Source: Eutreptiella sp. 'Long Island Sound 2002'
Taxonomy: Eukaryota > Euglenozoa > Euglenophyceae > Eutreptiales > Eutreptiaceae
Direction: 5' to 3'
Length of the DNA: 64,000 nucleotides
Assembly: GCA_964036045.1 (NCBI GenBank)
Contig: OZ038390.1
Span: 32,986,819 to 33,050,818, forward strand
Positions 19,697 to 54,911 of the stretch are shown here, one piece after another. The notes beneath the pieces are model-generated. The model had not been told where the DNA came from, made no database searches, and saw nothing but the letters and a program-made list of their open reading frames with translations. How positions within the stretch are numbered: the first letter of the stretch is position 1; each line of letters begins with the position of its first letter. A program made the translations under genes and the position numbers.

Positions 19697-22600
19697 GTAC
19701 TGCACCTGCACCTGCATGACCTGTCGCCCTTCACAACACATCTTGCAGTTCACAGCCATGAACGTCAATCTGAGGCAGAGTTGTGCCCCTCATTCCCACT
19801 CGGATGGCTCAAATCTGCATCATCTTAAATTCTTGATCACGAAAAATTTGTTGCGGGTACAAAAACCACCGCAAAACAGGGCTGCCAGGCCGGTGGTTGT
19901 TGAAAAAACGATTCTGGGACCCAGGGCTGGCGGTTATAGAAGGGCGGGCAGAAGCAGTTGGTGGAACCAATGTCACCTGAAGGGGGTAACCCTCCCCCTC
20001 CAATTCCCCATCCCACATGCATGCCTGGATCAGGGCTCCTTTTAAGGGGGGATTGGGGGTCCAACCCCCCCGCCCTGGTGCTGAGTTTTTAGAAGTTTTT
20101 AGAAGCCCCAAAGGCGCCGAAGAAAATTGTTGGTCTTGACTAACTGGTGTCAAAGGCACCAAAGAAAAATTTCGATTGGCCGAGGGCTCGGAAGACAATT
20201 TGGCCAATGTTTTAGGTTGCAGGGGGGAGGGGGGGGGGTCCAGGAGGGTTGGGTGGGGGGTGTGGACCCCTCCCCCCATCGCCCCCAGCCCCAAGTCGTG
20301 CCCAGTTGCTAAAAAGAGCCCTGGGGCTGGTTATAGGGGGAGTATTAGTGCACCGGGCACGTGCCGGGTGCGCGCCGGGCATCTTTTTTTTACTGTTCCC
20401 CACCCATGCCCGTTTTTGCCCCCCCTCACCAAACAATCTGGAGTACCTTCTCGCCGTGTCTAAGAATCTGGCCCATCCTTTGCACCCAGTGTATGATGAT
20501 GGCAAGGGTGGCGGTTGGAAGTGGTGGGAGTGACCTTTTGTGTTGTTGAATTCTTATATTTCGGCTTATGCAACGTGCTTTGCACGGAAGGGTTGTGGTC
20601 TAGTGCTGTCTACTTGGGGGACTTCCCTCGGTGGGGATAAACTTGGGGCTAGAGATAGGATAGCTAATACAAAGGTAGCGCGCCGGGCATGCGGCGGGCA
20701 AATATTTACCCATATGCTGTGAAACATCACCCCTCATCATGTTCGAAAATTGCGAGGATTGTGCTACTGTTGATGACGTGCCTGCACACTGAGGGGGTGG
20801 GGGGTAGATGAGACCAGATATCTCTCGCTTGAGACAGACATTGCAGGCAACGCCGAGCACAAAGACAACCCGTGCCCAGATCGCTGCTGCGGTGCTTTCG
20901 TGGGGCATCGATGTGCTGTCTGGACCAGCACGAGCCCTGCCGATGTGCGTAGGATCGATGGGTGCGCGAGGCACAGGCCCATGAAGTGGCTTAAAGAGGG
21001 GTAATGTACAGGAGCCACACGACTGGTTGGCACTGCCAGGGCACGGAGCCGCTGACAGGGCACACCTCAAGGCACATGGCGTTGCTTCACACGCACAGGG
21101 GGCGTGTGAACACGCAGGGCAGGGTTCTGCAGCGCTGGTGCGCAGACTGGTGTCTGGAAGGTGCAAAGAGGCAGGCGACAATCAGCGTTTGAGCTGTTGT
21201 CTCGGCTGTCGCAGCGTCAGCAGCAGTCGCTGCTGATGCGGCAACAAATACAGCCACCAGGGGCTACTAAAGCGGTAGGTAATGCATTCGGAGGGCGGTG
21301 TTGGCATGCAAGCGGGGTTGCCGGCTGCGGTGCCAGGGGTGGCAGCAGAGGCCACCGGTGGCAGCGCAGCGGAAATGGCCCAGCTTCAAAAGCAGCCAAA
21401 CATGAGGAGGTCGTCGCCTGCAGTCCGCACCACAGCGCAGTGCCCTCAGACGACCACGGGGCACGGGGTGCCAGTGACCTGTCCCACCTGGTGACCATGG
21501 GATCTGGCTGTCGCTGCACCCCCCATAGCACCAGGGGGGCAACGGCTAGTAGCAGCACCCGCCGGAGGGCAGGGATGTATTAGAAAGGGGGGAGGGGGGG
21601 GTCTGAAGGGGAGGGGAGAGGGGGGTTCCCCCCTCCTCCCAGAGTCCCCCTATTGTCCCCGCCGAAGGCGGGCCGAAAATCTTTAAACTTGAATCCTCTT
21701 GGCACCGAAGGCGCCACAGCTAAATTTCGGCTGTCAGCCTCAAACATTGGAAGAGGAGGAGGGGGTGGGGTCTAGGGGGGGGGAGGGGGGTCCACGGGGA
21801 GGGTACCCCCCCCTCCTCCTACGGCGTACGGCCGTTCTCATGCATCCCTGACCCTCCCCCGTGGTGGCCAGCCCCTTCTCAGACCTGAATCCGGGTTTGC
21901 GCGCTACCCCAGAACAACTCGGAACATCCCGTTCCCGTGCGAAAGGGGGTTGCATTGGTATGATACAAGACTGGGTGCCTCTGCACTGCAGGTTTGTTGT
22001 TGTGTTGATAGTGGTTGGATCTGAGTCTGACGGTCTGACCTCCCGCTCGCCCGCCGATACAGGCGGGTGAGAGTGTGTCTGCTGTGCATCCGAGTGGATT
22101 GCTTTGTATGCCACGCCCCAATGCAACTCCCATGCTCCTCTGATACATCGCAAAGCCTCTCCCGCACGGCCGCGGCGGCATTGCGCAGGAAGGTGCTCAA
22201 CGGTGAGACCACACTCAGTCGATGCTGCAGGTAGGCCCTCGGTGTATCCCCCGCTGATGTCCAAAACCCGACGACGCCTTCACCCTCGAGCGCCGTGCCG
22301 CACACACGAAACCTGAACCGATCATCCCTTTCCCTCCGCGCAGACAATCAACGAAGAGCAGGTCGCCCGCCGTGTGTCTGAGGTGCTGTACCAGCGGATG
22401 GACCTGGGGGCAAAGAGGGCCCGTACAGTTTGTGCGGACGGCGTTGCAATGACTCCGTTGATGATGTGGTGCCGGGGAAACCCCAGGTCCCTCCCGCAGG
22501 ACGTTTGTGAATGAGAAAAAACAACACATCGGGGCCGTTCGATCGTCAGTCCCCTGGTTCGCCACAAAGAACACACTTGCAATCCATCGGAGGCGAACGA

Positions 22601-23757
22601 CGCCCTGAGAAAAATCGGGTCCAGCCAAAAAGACGCCCTGACCTCCCGCTCAGGCGGCTCCCAAGTCCGGCTTGGGACGCCTCTATCGCGCACCCCGCGC
22701 ACCGCCGACCACGTCCGACACGGAGCTGTCCCGCACTACGGAGCCGCCATGAAGAGCCACGCGGAGCCACAGCCGCACAGAGCGACGCAAGACCCGCCAC
22801 GGATGGAAGCGGCACTCAAGGCTCGGCTGCCGCTGGCACACCGTGAGGCAGGGGATGTGTGGCCTTCCCATCGGCGGTGTGCTGCGGTGTGCCAGGGCAA
22901 CTAGACCGCCCCGCACGGACCGTCGCACGCGCATCGCGTAGAGTCTGCGTTTGTTGCGACCGACGCGGCGCATTGAGATGGCCGTGCAAGGGCGCCTACT
23001 CCGAATCGGGCACAGGACCTGCGGGACACCCGCAACGCCATCCCTTCAGGACATAGGAAACGGGTGCAGCCCGGGGGGGGCGACCCCTCGGTTCTGGACG
23101 CCAACTACCCCCCCAACTAACTGTTGGCCGGAGGCCCCTTGGGGGGGGGGGGGGGGGCAGGGGCAGTTGGCGTCCTAGGACCCGCGGAGTCGCCCCCCCC
23201 GTGGGGTGCAGCATACCATTCTGGACTGAGTCCTGGATGCCCGGCGGTCGTGCTGATGCGGGGCAGACATGCCACTAGCGTCTGGCAGGGCGACTGGTTC
23301 TTAGTAGCAATCTGCCCCGTATCAAAGTCCACTCAGTAATACCCGCCCTCTGCACCACCAAAACTCGGTAGGAACGTGCTACGTCCAGCGTGTGGCTCAG
23401 TAGGACCCGTCTCCGCCTGATCATGTCTGGGCTGGCAGACGCTAGTGGCACGTCGGATGCGGGGTCTTGTGCCCAACCCGCTCTCCACAAAGAGGCGGAC
23501 GGTGCTGGGGCTGTCCTTGTGGGGGTGTGGGGGCTGGTGGTCAGAAAGGCCGGTTAGGCACCGCCTCCTACCACTGGTGCCCAGGGCCATCTCATTTGGG
23601 GGGAGTCGGGGGCGCGGGGCATCAAAGGGGGAGTGGAGCAGGTTTCCAGGCGGTACTCGACTCAAGGCATCAACGAGAAGCCTCACACAAGCCCTCACCC
23701 GAAGCCAACGCTCATGTGCCAGACATCCGCGGCACAGGGCTGCCCTTAACAGAGTAA
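19563..23757 (+). CDS. Candidate multi-exon gene of unknown function
   Basis: Possible exons with GT-AG borders and compatible phases: 19563-19696, 19749-19856, 21146-21274, 22344-22427 and a terminal exon 23650-23757 ending in TAA. They read for example KFNGTTNRSDMFVHSHELPS, then FTAMNVNLRQSCAPHSHSDG, then FELLSRLSQRQQQSLLMRQQ, then TINEEQVARRVSEVLYQRMD, and finally a charged tail ending in DIRGTGLPLTE. The first three joins are all phase 0. An open stretch at 22.55-22.85 kb (CNPSEANDALRKIGSSQKDA) could be another exon, but its acceptor phase does not fit. No start codon or family was found. His-, Ser- and Gln-rich composition suggests disorder. The gene would converge on P5C dehydrogenase. 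Confidence 0.35.
19749..19856 (+). CDS. Candidate exon
   Basis: Acceptor CACATCTTGCAG and donor CGG|GTAC, 36 codons in phase 0. Reads FTAMNVNLRQSCAPHSHSDG and on to FLITKNLLR. Confidence 0.35.
20336..20710 (-). mobile_element. MITE of the Harbinger-like family, copy 2 (inverted)
   Basis: Closely related in reverse orientation to 12538-12873, including the CCGGGC-rich end, the ATTCTTATATTTCGGCTT interior and the CTAGAGATAGGATA segment. It carries the same inverted terminal motif. Confidence 0.7.
21146..21274 (+). CDS. Candidate exon (Gln-rich)
   Basis: Acceptor GGTGCGCAG and strong donor GCG|GTAGGT, 43 codons in phase 0. Reads QSAFELLSRLSQRQQQSLLM. Confidence 0.4.
22344..22427 (+). CDS. Candidate exon
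   Basis: Acceptor TTTCCCTCCGCGCAG and a weaker GTTTGT donor, 28 codons in phase 0. Reads TINEEQVARRVSEVLYQRMD, a helical segment. Confidence 0.35.
23650..23757 (+). CDS. Candidate terminal exon
   Basis: Acceptor GCAGGTTTCCAG, 36 codons in phase 0 including TAA. Reads AVLDSRHQREASHKPSPEAN and ends GTGLPLTE. Confidence 0.35.
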   Translation, partial: AVLDSRHQREASHKPSPEANAHVPDIRGTGLPLTE

Positions 23758-23798
23758 AACAAAGACGGGGTCTGTCACGCACAAACTGTAGAGGGGTC

Positions 23799-23893
23799 CC
23801 CTAACCCCAACCCCAAACCCAAACCCAACCCCAACCCTAACCCCAACCCTAACCCTAACGCTGACCCTAACGCTGACCCTAACGCTAATCTCG
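23799..23893. repeat. Degenerate interstitial telomere-like repeat (CCCTAA/CCCCAA)
   Basis: An array of CCCCAA, CCCAAA and CCCTAA hexamers that decays into CCCTAACGCTGA units. It matches TTAGGG-type telomeres, though the variation rules out an active telomere at this spot. Confidence 0.75.
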
Positions 23894-23904
23894 GCACCAA
23901 TGGG

Positions 23905-23962
23905 CCGTCCTTAAAGGCTGTCCTTCACAAAAAGAAAAGAGACCCCAAAGGACAGCCCTGCC
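23905..23962. mobile_element. Short inverted-repeat element with GGCTGTCCTT ends
   Basis: AAAGGCTGTCCTTCAC and AAAGGACAGCCCTGCC face each other over about 30 bp. The ends match the termini of the VNTR-bearing MITEs at 29.8 and 38.6 kb. Confidence 0.45.
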
Positions 23963-24620
23963 ACGGCACGCCAGGGGGGCGCTCTCTCAATACCGCAACC
24001 TGCGGACTACTGTCGATCAGGCTTTCGACGACCCTCTGCCCCGTTTCCCCCTCTTGCCCCCCCTTCCGCTCTCACGGTATCCCGCAGTGCCCGACTGCCA
24101 AAGGCCAGACGGATAGTGCTCGGCGAGCACCGCCCCGCCGCGCTCTCTCACGCCCACTGGGAGGCAAAGAGAGCGGCGCAGGGGCTGCAGTGGGGGTGGC
24201 CACTCACACGTCACGGGTCACTTTGGAGACCACTGCCGGTTTGGGGGGTCCGGGCGCCAGGGCCCCGCTTGGGGGCCACGACGGCGTCGGTCGGTGAAGA
24301 GCTCATCCAAAGGCCCGACTCAGACAGGCACTTTAACGTCACCCGCCGGCGGTTGGCGGCATTGACCGACCGCACGGGGGAGGCCGGCTGCGCGAGTCGC
24401 GGCGGGTGGTCGGTGGGTTGGTGGGTGGCACGGGCGGCGGCGGCGCGCGGGCGACGCCCTGGTGGCGGTGGGTGAGGTGCTCGACGCCGGGGGACCCGGT
24501 CCGCGCAGACAGTCCCGGGGGTTTTGGGGGGGTTCGACGGGGAGAGTGCCCCACTTGTCCCGGGCACACGGTGCCCCGGTCCCCCGGGCGCCGCCCAACC
24601 CCCGGCCCACACGACGGCCT

Positions 24621-48456
<23,836 letters not shown>

Positions 48457-49168
48457 GGTATCAAAGAGTCTGTGCCACGATGGATGCGATGAGGAGTGAC
48501 GAGGGGTACGGTGGCAGTTCCCCCGCGACGCGCTCACCATGAGCACGCTTTGCACCCTTTTTGCAGCTCCTACCTTATCCCCCCCCTTGTAATCTCCCCA
48601 ACAATGTCGTGACGGTTCCCCCCCCCGGGGGGGGGGGGGGGCTGCACAACAAAACTGCACCATAGTATCACAGTGTAAATCGGCTTCGGCGCGTTCGGCG
48701 CCTTGTAAAAATTTCCTTTGGCGCCTCGTATTTTCTATGCTTTTTCGGCCAAGTGACCGTTCTCCCCGGGGGGGGGGGGGCGGGGGGGGGATCGCAAGGG
48801 GGCAGGGGATCAAGGGGGGGGGGGGTAAGGTATCAGCCCACGCACCCCTCCCCCCTCCCATCTGCAAGAACAGCACTGAAATCACGTCCTGACAAGGGTG
48901 TTGTCTACACACCCCCTGGGAGTCCACGAGCAGTGCTGGCAGCTTGCCCGAGGATGGGCTCACATGAGATGCAAATGCACCATCACTCGCTGAACAAGCG
49001 CCTGCCTTACACTACCTGGTTGTTCTGACAAGGAGGGGGTGCACTGCGTTATTGCGTTAGCTGCATCTACACCCATGACACCTAGAACATCCCTCCTTGT
49101 TTCACACTCGCATACACCAAATGCCCACTCCACAATCCTCCGTTGCACCCCCCCCCCCCCCCCCGCCC
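48457..49168. other. Upstream region of P5C dehydrogenase
   Basis: Holds poly(G)/poly(C) tracts at 48620-48640 and 48767-48790. The promoter should be here, but no defined element is claimed. A minus open stretch (RRIVEWAFGVCECETRRDVL) at about 49040-49140 may be a transposase fragment. Confidence 0.4.
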
Positions 49169-49230
49169 GTGTCCAACGAACAATTTTGTCCTCAAAAAAT
49201 ACGGTCCGAACGGGAGTGTTCGTTGGACAC
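49169..49230. mobile_element. 62-bp MITE-like unit with perfect 13-bp inverted ends
   Basis: GTGTCCAACGAAC at the left and GTTCGTTGGACAC at the right, directly after a poly(C)-CGCCC tract. Same length and ends as 5717-5778. Confidence 0.7.
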
Positions 49231-50266
49231 GCCGTTCGGTGCGCGCGACAATATTCCGAAACGGCGGTCACACGTCCCTCGGCACAAGACACACAGCCCA
49301 TTCAAAGTACAAAAGGATGGAGGCCTCCAATTTGCACTTTTCAGTGTAGAAGCCCTTGTTGCGGTCCCGCTTCATGCGGAAAAGCTGAACATGCTCCCCA
49401 GGCTTGGGGCCCTCCTGTTCTCGGCATCGGCAGAAGTGGCAGCCTTGGGGACCTTTGGGACGGACACTGCGTGTGTAGCACCTCCTAGCCAGGTGCAAGC
49501 AGAGAATCAGTCATGGTGGGCAATAGAGGTCCTGTAGTTGAGGGACACAATTCCCTCACATCCTAATTTACAAAATTTCCCATAGTTACTCAGTACAACC
49601 CCTCATTTCCCCAATCCTTCAGCCTGAAACCTCGATTCTGAAGCCCGGTATATAATTAAGTACGTAATTAATTATGTCCTCAAAAAATGCGGTCCGAACG
49701 GTAGTGTTCGTTGGACACGGCATTCGTTGGACACCGGGGGGGGGGGGGGGCAGTATTTGGCATGCGTTTTTCCCTGAATGAAAATTTATCACACAATGTT
49801 CGCAATGAAGGGTGGGATCCCTATCTGCATGCTCATAATAACATTCGGCCAGGAAACTGTCGCTCCATCAGAGCATGCAAATCGAATTCAGGATGTTTTC
49901 TAAGAAATGCTGCAACCTGATTTTACAGCGAGACTGGAAGTAGCCTGCTGTTTTGCTACCCAGCTTTTGCCTGCGTGACTATGTGAACGTATATGTCCTC
50001 ATCCAACATGATATCGTGGAGATTGCGGACATAGGGGGCGTTTTCGCACAGCGCGGGCACAGCGCGCGCACAGCGCCAATTATTACGGTGATTATCCAGG
50101 TAACAACCCTGAAAACCACCCACCTGCGGAATCATGCACAATCAATTCAAAATTCAAAAATTCAAACATCTGATGCTTGCCATGGGTCCCAGGGACCTAA
50201 ATTCTGCCCCCTATAGCCCCGTCCACTGCAGCAGCCATTCAATGACGTCCTTTCAATCTTCAGAAC
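49231..50266. other. Intergenic transition zone
   Basis: No gene recognised. It contains a partial 62-bp unit at 49675-49735 and GCGCGCACAGCG motifs at 50045-50075. Composition falls from GC-rich to balanced here. Confidence 0.4.
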
Positions 50267-50557
50267 TTACCGAACTCCCGGTGGTGGAGAACAGCCAACT
50301 TTTCGCACAGAGCGCGCACAGCACGCGCACAGCGCACGGTACGCCCCCATACTCCGAAGTAATCCATAATCAGGCCGTACAATTTCGATAAAGTCCAGAT
50401 GCATCTCCTTTACAGTATCAACCAATGCATGCACAAACCTTGCGGAAATTTTAGCATCCATCTGACCCTCGTCGTTGCAGCCAGCTGTTATGCTGACGTG
50501 CCCCTCTTTGTTCAGCTTACACTCGAGAAAACATACCAAAACCTCAGCAGAATGCAC
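50267..50557 (-). CDS. Unassigned open frame (possible transposon fragment)
   Basis: Reads FLECKLNKEGHVSITAGCND and HALVDTVKEMHLDFIEIVRP with normal composition. A companion frame upstream (GTLDHCQGFIAPVVDEPQGH near 50.6 kb) is one base out of phase, suggesting a broken longer gene. The end near 50.33 kb coincides with a GCACAGCGCG motif array. No family is recognised. Confidence 0.3.
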   Translation of the reverse strand: MHSAEVLVCFLECKLNKEGHVSITAGCNDEGQMDAKISARFVHALVDTVKEMHLDFIEIVRPDYGLLRSMGAYRALCACCARSVRKVGCSPPPGVR

Positions 50558-50986
50558 ACACTATGTCCCTGTGGCTCATCAACTACAGGGGCAATGAATC
50601 CTTGACAATGGTCCAAAGTACCAGCGCCATTCCACAATGGAAAAATTGACAGACATACAACGGGGGTTTGGAGGTGAAAGCAACAGCACCGATTGCCTGT
50701 GGCTCATCCACATGAGAAAACCTTTACTTAGGAAAAATGAACGGCACTACATGGACAAAAGAATTGCAGCCATCTGTAGTTTGATTCAGCCTCAGTTGCA
50801 AACGAGTGTGCTTCACCAAGCAAGGGCCACGCGGTAGCTCCCACCCGGAAGTGTTCCATGAATTAAATAATTTTCGTTTGCAATCTCCCTCCACTGGGAT
50901 GGCGATAGGGGGGCAGTCAGTGCATCACTGCATCCACTAGGGCACCCACCGCAATGTCTTGTGTGCATTTCAGGTTATATATATTA

Positions 50987-52213
50987 CTACACCCCTCTCC
51001 CCTTAAATTTAGCTAACAAGCAACAACAACAACAACAACAAGCAACAACAACAACAACAAGCACGTCACCATTCCGTTTTGGCCATTACCCCTTCCCATC
51101 GCATCGGGCTTGACCCTACTTTAGCCATCCTAGAGCCTAGGTGGTGGCCTTGCCAAATCCAATTTTTGAGCCAGAAACTCACCGGTGGCGGCCCGGGGCG
51201 GTGGCGCCAAGTTGGGAGGTGCCCTCCCAAATCTGCGCATTTTGTGCCCCAAAACAGCCTTTTTTGGCCCAAAACGGCCCCAAAACCAAGTCAAAACGGC
51301 CAAACGAAGCGAAACGGTGGCTACACTGCACGTGCGGCTTGACTTCGCCGTGTCAAAGAGCCCTCTAGTGCCCTTCAACTCCACGATATGTCCAAGAAAC
51401 GGCCCAAAAAGGCGCCAAAAAGCCCCAAAATCTGCGCAATGTGCACCAACACCCCGAAACCAAGCACGGGCCGTATCTTGGGCTACGTGGCTCAAAATCC
51501 GATTCCGAGGGCACCTAGTCCACCCGCAACCCCCCACTTTTTGTGGTTTCCACCCCTCGGAATCGCCCAAACGGACGCCTAGACACCCGTACCAGTGGTC
51601 ACTTGGTACAGCTGGAGGGCAGCCCGGCCCGCGCACGGCGGGGGCCAACGGTGGGTCCACCAGGGTCCCCGGGGCGAAAAAAATGATTTTTTCCAAAGTT
51701 GCTCCCAGACCACTTGGGATGCTCAAACACGTATTTTTGGCCCGTTTTGAGCCCGTGGGGGCGCGTTTTGGGCCATGGAAAATCCCAAAATGCCTTGAAA
51801 ATGGGCTGTTTCAAGACCAAAAACGGGTCGAAAATGGGTCAAAATCACATTTTTCCAAAAGTGATCGTGGACCATTTGGGATGGTGAAACAAGTGTTTTT
51901 AGCCCATTTTGAGCCCGAGATCACCCGTTTTGGCCCATGGAAAAGGCCTTGAAATTGCCGTTGAAATTGCATTGAAATGCCTTGAAAATGGGCCGTTGTG
52001 GGACAAAAAATGGGTCAAAAATGGGTCAAAAACGTGTTTTTCCAAATGTGATCGTATACCATTTGTCATGTTCAACCAAGTGTTTTGAGCCCATTTTGAG
52101 CCCGTTTTGACCGAGTTTAGCCCCTTCCGCCACGTATATGCACCAAGTTGTACCCTTCGCATGTACCTTAGAGCCGTATGGTGGAGCCACCTAGAGTTGG
52201 GAGAGGGGTGTAG
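50987..52213. mobile_element. 1.2-kb unit with inverted ends, copy 1
   Basis: Starts CTACACCCCTCTCCCC and ends GGGAGAGGGGTGTAG, a 15-bp inverted repeat, flanked by TATATATATATTA and by (TA)n. Inside are (CAA)n at the left and about 160-bp subrepeats on the right (GGGATGCTCAAACA type). Open frames cross it, but the repeats explain them. Confidence 0.75.
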
Positions 52214-52221
52214 ATTAGAGG

Positions 52222-52237
52222 ATATATATATATATTA
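52222..52237. repeat. (TA)n spacer between units 1 and 2
   Basis: A short TA run that joins the ends of adjacent units. Confidence 0.9.
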
Positions 52238-53417
52238 CTACACCCCTCTCCCCTTAAATTTAGCTAACAAGCAACAACTACAAAAACAAGCACGTCACCA
52301 TTCCGTTTTGGCCACTGCCCTTCCCATCGCCTCGGGCTTGACTCTACTTTAGCCATCCTAGAGCCTAGGTGGTGCCCTTGCCAAATCCAAGTTTTGAGCC
52401 AAAAACTCACCGGTGGCGGCCCGGAGCGGTGGCGCCAAGTCGGGAGGTGCCCTCCCAAATCTGCGCAGTTTTGGGCCAAAAACAGCCATTTTTCGACCAA
52501 AACAGCCCTAGTAAGGGTTCAAAATAGCCAAACGAAGGGAAACGGCTGCTACACTTGACGTGCGGCTTGACTTTCTCGTGACCAAGGGACCTTTGGTGCC
52601 CTCTAACTCCACGATATGTCCGAGAAACGGCCCAAAAAGGCGCCAAAAAGCCCCAAAAACTGCGCAATGTGCACCAGCACCCCGAAACCAAGAACGGGCC
52701 GTATCTTGGGCTACGTGGCTCAAAAACGAATTCCGAGGGCACCTAGTCCACCCGCAACCCACCACTTTTTGTGGTTTCCAAGCCTCAGAATCGCCCAACG
52801 AGACACACAGACCCCCGTACCAGTGGTCACTTGGTGCAGCCGGAGGGCCGGCCAGCCCACGCACAGTTGGGGGCCAACGATGGGTCCACCAGGGTCCCCA
52901 GGGCGAAAAAAATCATTTTTTCCAAAGTTGTTCCTAGACCACTTGGGATGCTCAAACAAGTGTTTTTAGGCCGTTTTGAGCCCGTGGTGGCGCGTTTTGG
53001 GCCATGGAAAATCCCAAAATGCCTTGAAAATGGGCCGTTTTGGGACCAAAAATGGGTCAAAAATGGGTCAAAAACGCGTTTTTCCAAAAATGATCCTGGA
53101 CCATTTATGATGCTCAAACAAGTGGTTTTAGCCCATTTTGAGCCCGTGGCGACGCGTTTTGGCTCGTGGAACATCCCAAAATGCCTTGAAATGGGGCCGT
53201 TTTGGGACCAAAAATGGGTCAAAAATGGGTCAAAAACGCGTTTTTCCAAAAGTGATCCCGGACCATTTGGGATGCTCAAACAAGTGTTTTTAGCCCGTTT
53301 TGAGCCCGTTTTGACCGAGTTTAGCCCGTTCCACCACATGTATGCACCACTTTGTGCCCTTCGCATGTACCTTAGAGCCGTGTGGTGGAGCCACCTAGAG
53401 TTGGGAGAGGGGTGTAG
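52238..53417. mobile_element. 1.2-kb unit with inverted ends, copy 2
   Basis: Same termini as copy 1. Three 161-162-bp subrepeats start near 52939, 53101 and 53262. A plus frame (52771-53505) repeats FGPWKIPKCLENGPFWDQKW-like blocks of about 54 residues. Confidence 0.8.
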
Positions 53418-53425
53418 ATTGGAGG

Positions 53426-53428
<3 letters not shown>

Positions 53429-53475
<47 letters not shown>
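53429..53475. repeat. (TA)n spacer between units 2 and 3
   Basis: About 23 TA units. Confidence 0.95.
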
Positions 53476-54658
53476 CTACACCCCTCTCCCCTTAAATCTA
53501 GCTAACAAGCAACAACAAGCAAGCAAGCAAGCACGTCACCATTCCGTTTTGGCCATTGCCCCTTCCCAACACCTCGGGCCTGACTCTACTTTAGCCATCC
53601 TAGAGCCTAGGTGGTGCCCTTGCCAAATCCAAGTTTTGAGCCAGAAACTCACCGGTGGCGGCCCGGGGCGTGGGCGCCAAGTTGGGAGGTGCCCTCCCAG
53701 ATCTGCGCAGTTTTGGGCCAAAAACAGCCATTTTTCGACCAAAACAGCCCTAGTAAGGGTTCAAAACAGCCAAACGAAGGGAAACGGCTGCTACACTCCA
53801 CGTGCGGCTTAACTTTCTCGTGACCAAGGGACCTTTGGTGCCCTCTAACTCCACGATATGTCCGAGAAACGGCCCAAAAAGGCGCCAAAAAGCCCCAAAA
53901 AGTGCGCCATGTGCACCAGCACCCCGAAACCAAGAACGGGCCGTATCTTGGGCTACGTGGCCCAAAATCCGATTCCGAGGGCACCTAGTCCACCCGCAAC
54001 CCCCCACTTTTTGTGGTTTCCAAGCCTCAGAATTGCCCAATGAGACACGTAGACCCCCGTACCAGTGGTCACTTGGTGCAGCCGGAGGGCCGGCCAGCCC
54101 ACGCACAGTGGGGGCCAACGGTGGGTCCACCAGGGTCCCCGGGGCGAAAAAAAACATTTTTTCCAAAGTTGTTCCTAGACCACTTGGGATGCTCAAACAA
54201 GTGTTTTTAGGCCGTTTTGAGCCCGTGGTGGCGCGTTTTGGGCCATGGAGAATCCCAAAATGCCTTGGAAATGAGCCGTTTTGGGACCAAAAATGGGTCA
54301 AAAATGGGTCAAAAACGCGTTTTTCCAAAAGTGATCCTAGACCATTTGGGATGCTCAAACAAGTGGTTTTAGCCCATTTTGAGCCCGTGGCGACGGAGTT
54401 TGGCTCATGGAAAATCCCAAAATGCCTTGAAAATGGGCCATTTTGGGACCAAAAATGGGTCAAAAATGGGTCAAAAACGCGTTTTTCCAAAAGTGATCCT
54501 AGACCATTTGGGATGCTCAAACAAGTGTTTTTAGCACATTTTGAGCCCGTCCTGACCGAGTTTAGCCCCTTCCACCACATGTATGCACCACTTTGTGCCC
54601 TTCGCACGTACCTTGGAGCCGTGTGGTGGAGCCACCTAGAGTTGGGAGAGGGGTGTAG
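53476..54658. mobile_element. 1.2-kb unit with inverted ends, copy 3
   Basis: Same termini and the same 161-bp subrepeats (near 54181, 54343 and 54504). It is the copy most similar to unit 2. The plus frame 53802-54734 runs through the unit and out into the (TA)n, which argues against it being a gene. Confidence 0.8.
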
Positions 54659-54665
54659 ATTAGAG

Positions 54666-54671
54666 GATATA

Positions 54672-54730
<59 letters not shown>
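54666..54730. repeat. (TA)n at the outer border of the units and the inverted repeat
   Basis: About 32 TA units; the left arm of the large inverted repeat begins directly after it. Confidence 0.95.
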
Positions 54731-54733
<3 letters not shown>

Positions 54734-54911
54734 AAAATGTACGGTTGCATTCCGAGGAAAGTGTAGGTGGAGTGTGGATAAAGGCACAATTCCAAAACTT
54801 GTTTTTAGCGTAAGTTGCACCCGAGTGGTTCTGACAATTTGCTAATGACCAATGGCTGGTAGTGTCGATGGCGGGGACATCTAGTTCGACCTACCAACCA
54901 ATTGATGCCGA

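Noticed and set aside
22511-22846. 111-residue Arg/Pro-rich ORF
   Set aside because: A second frame over the same stretch reads better as coding; neither could be joined in phase, so it was not annotated as a gene.
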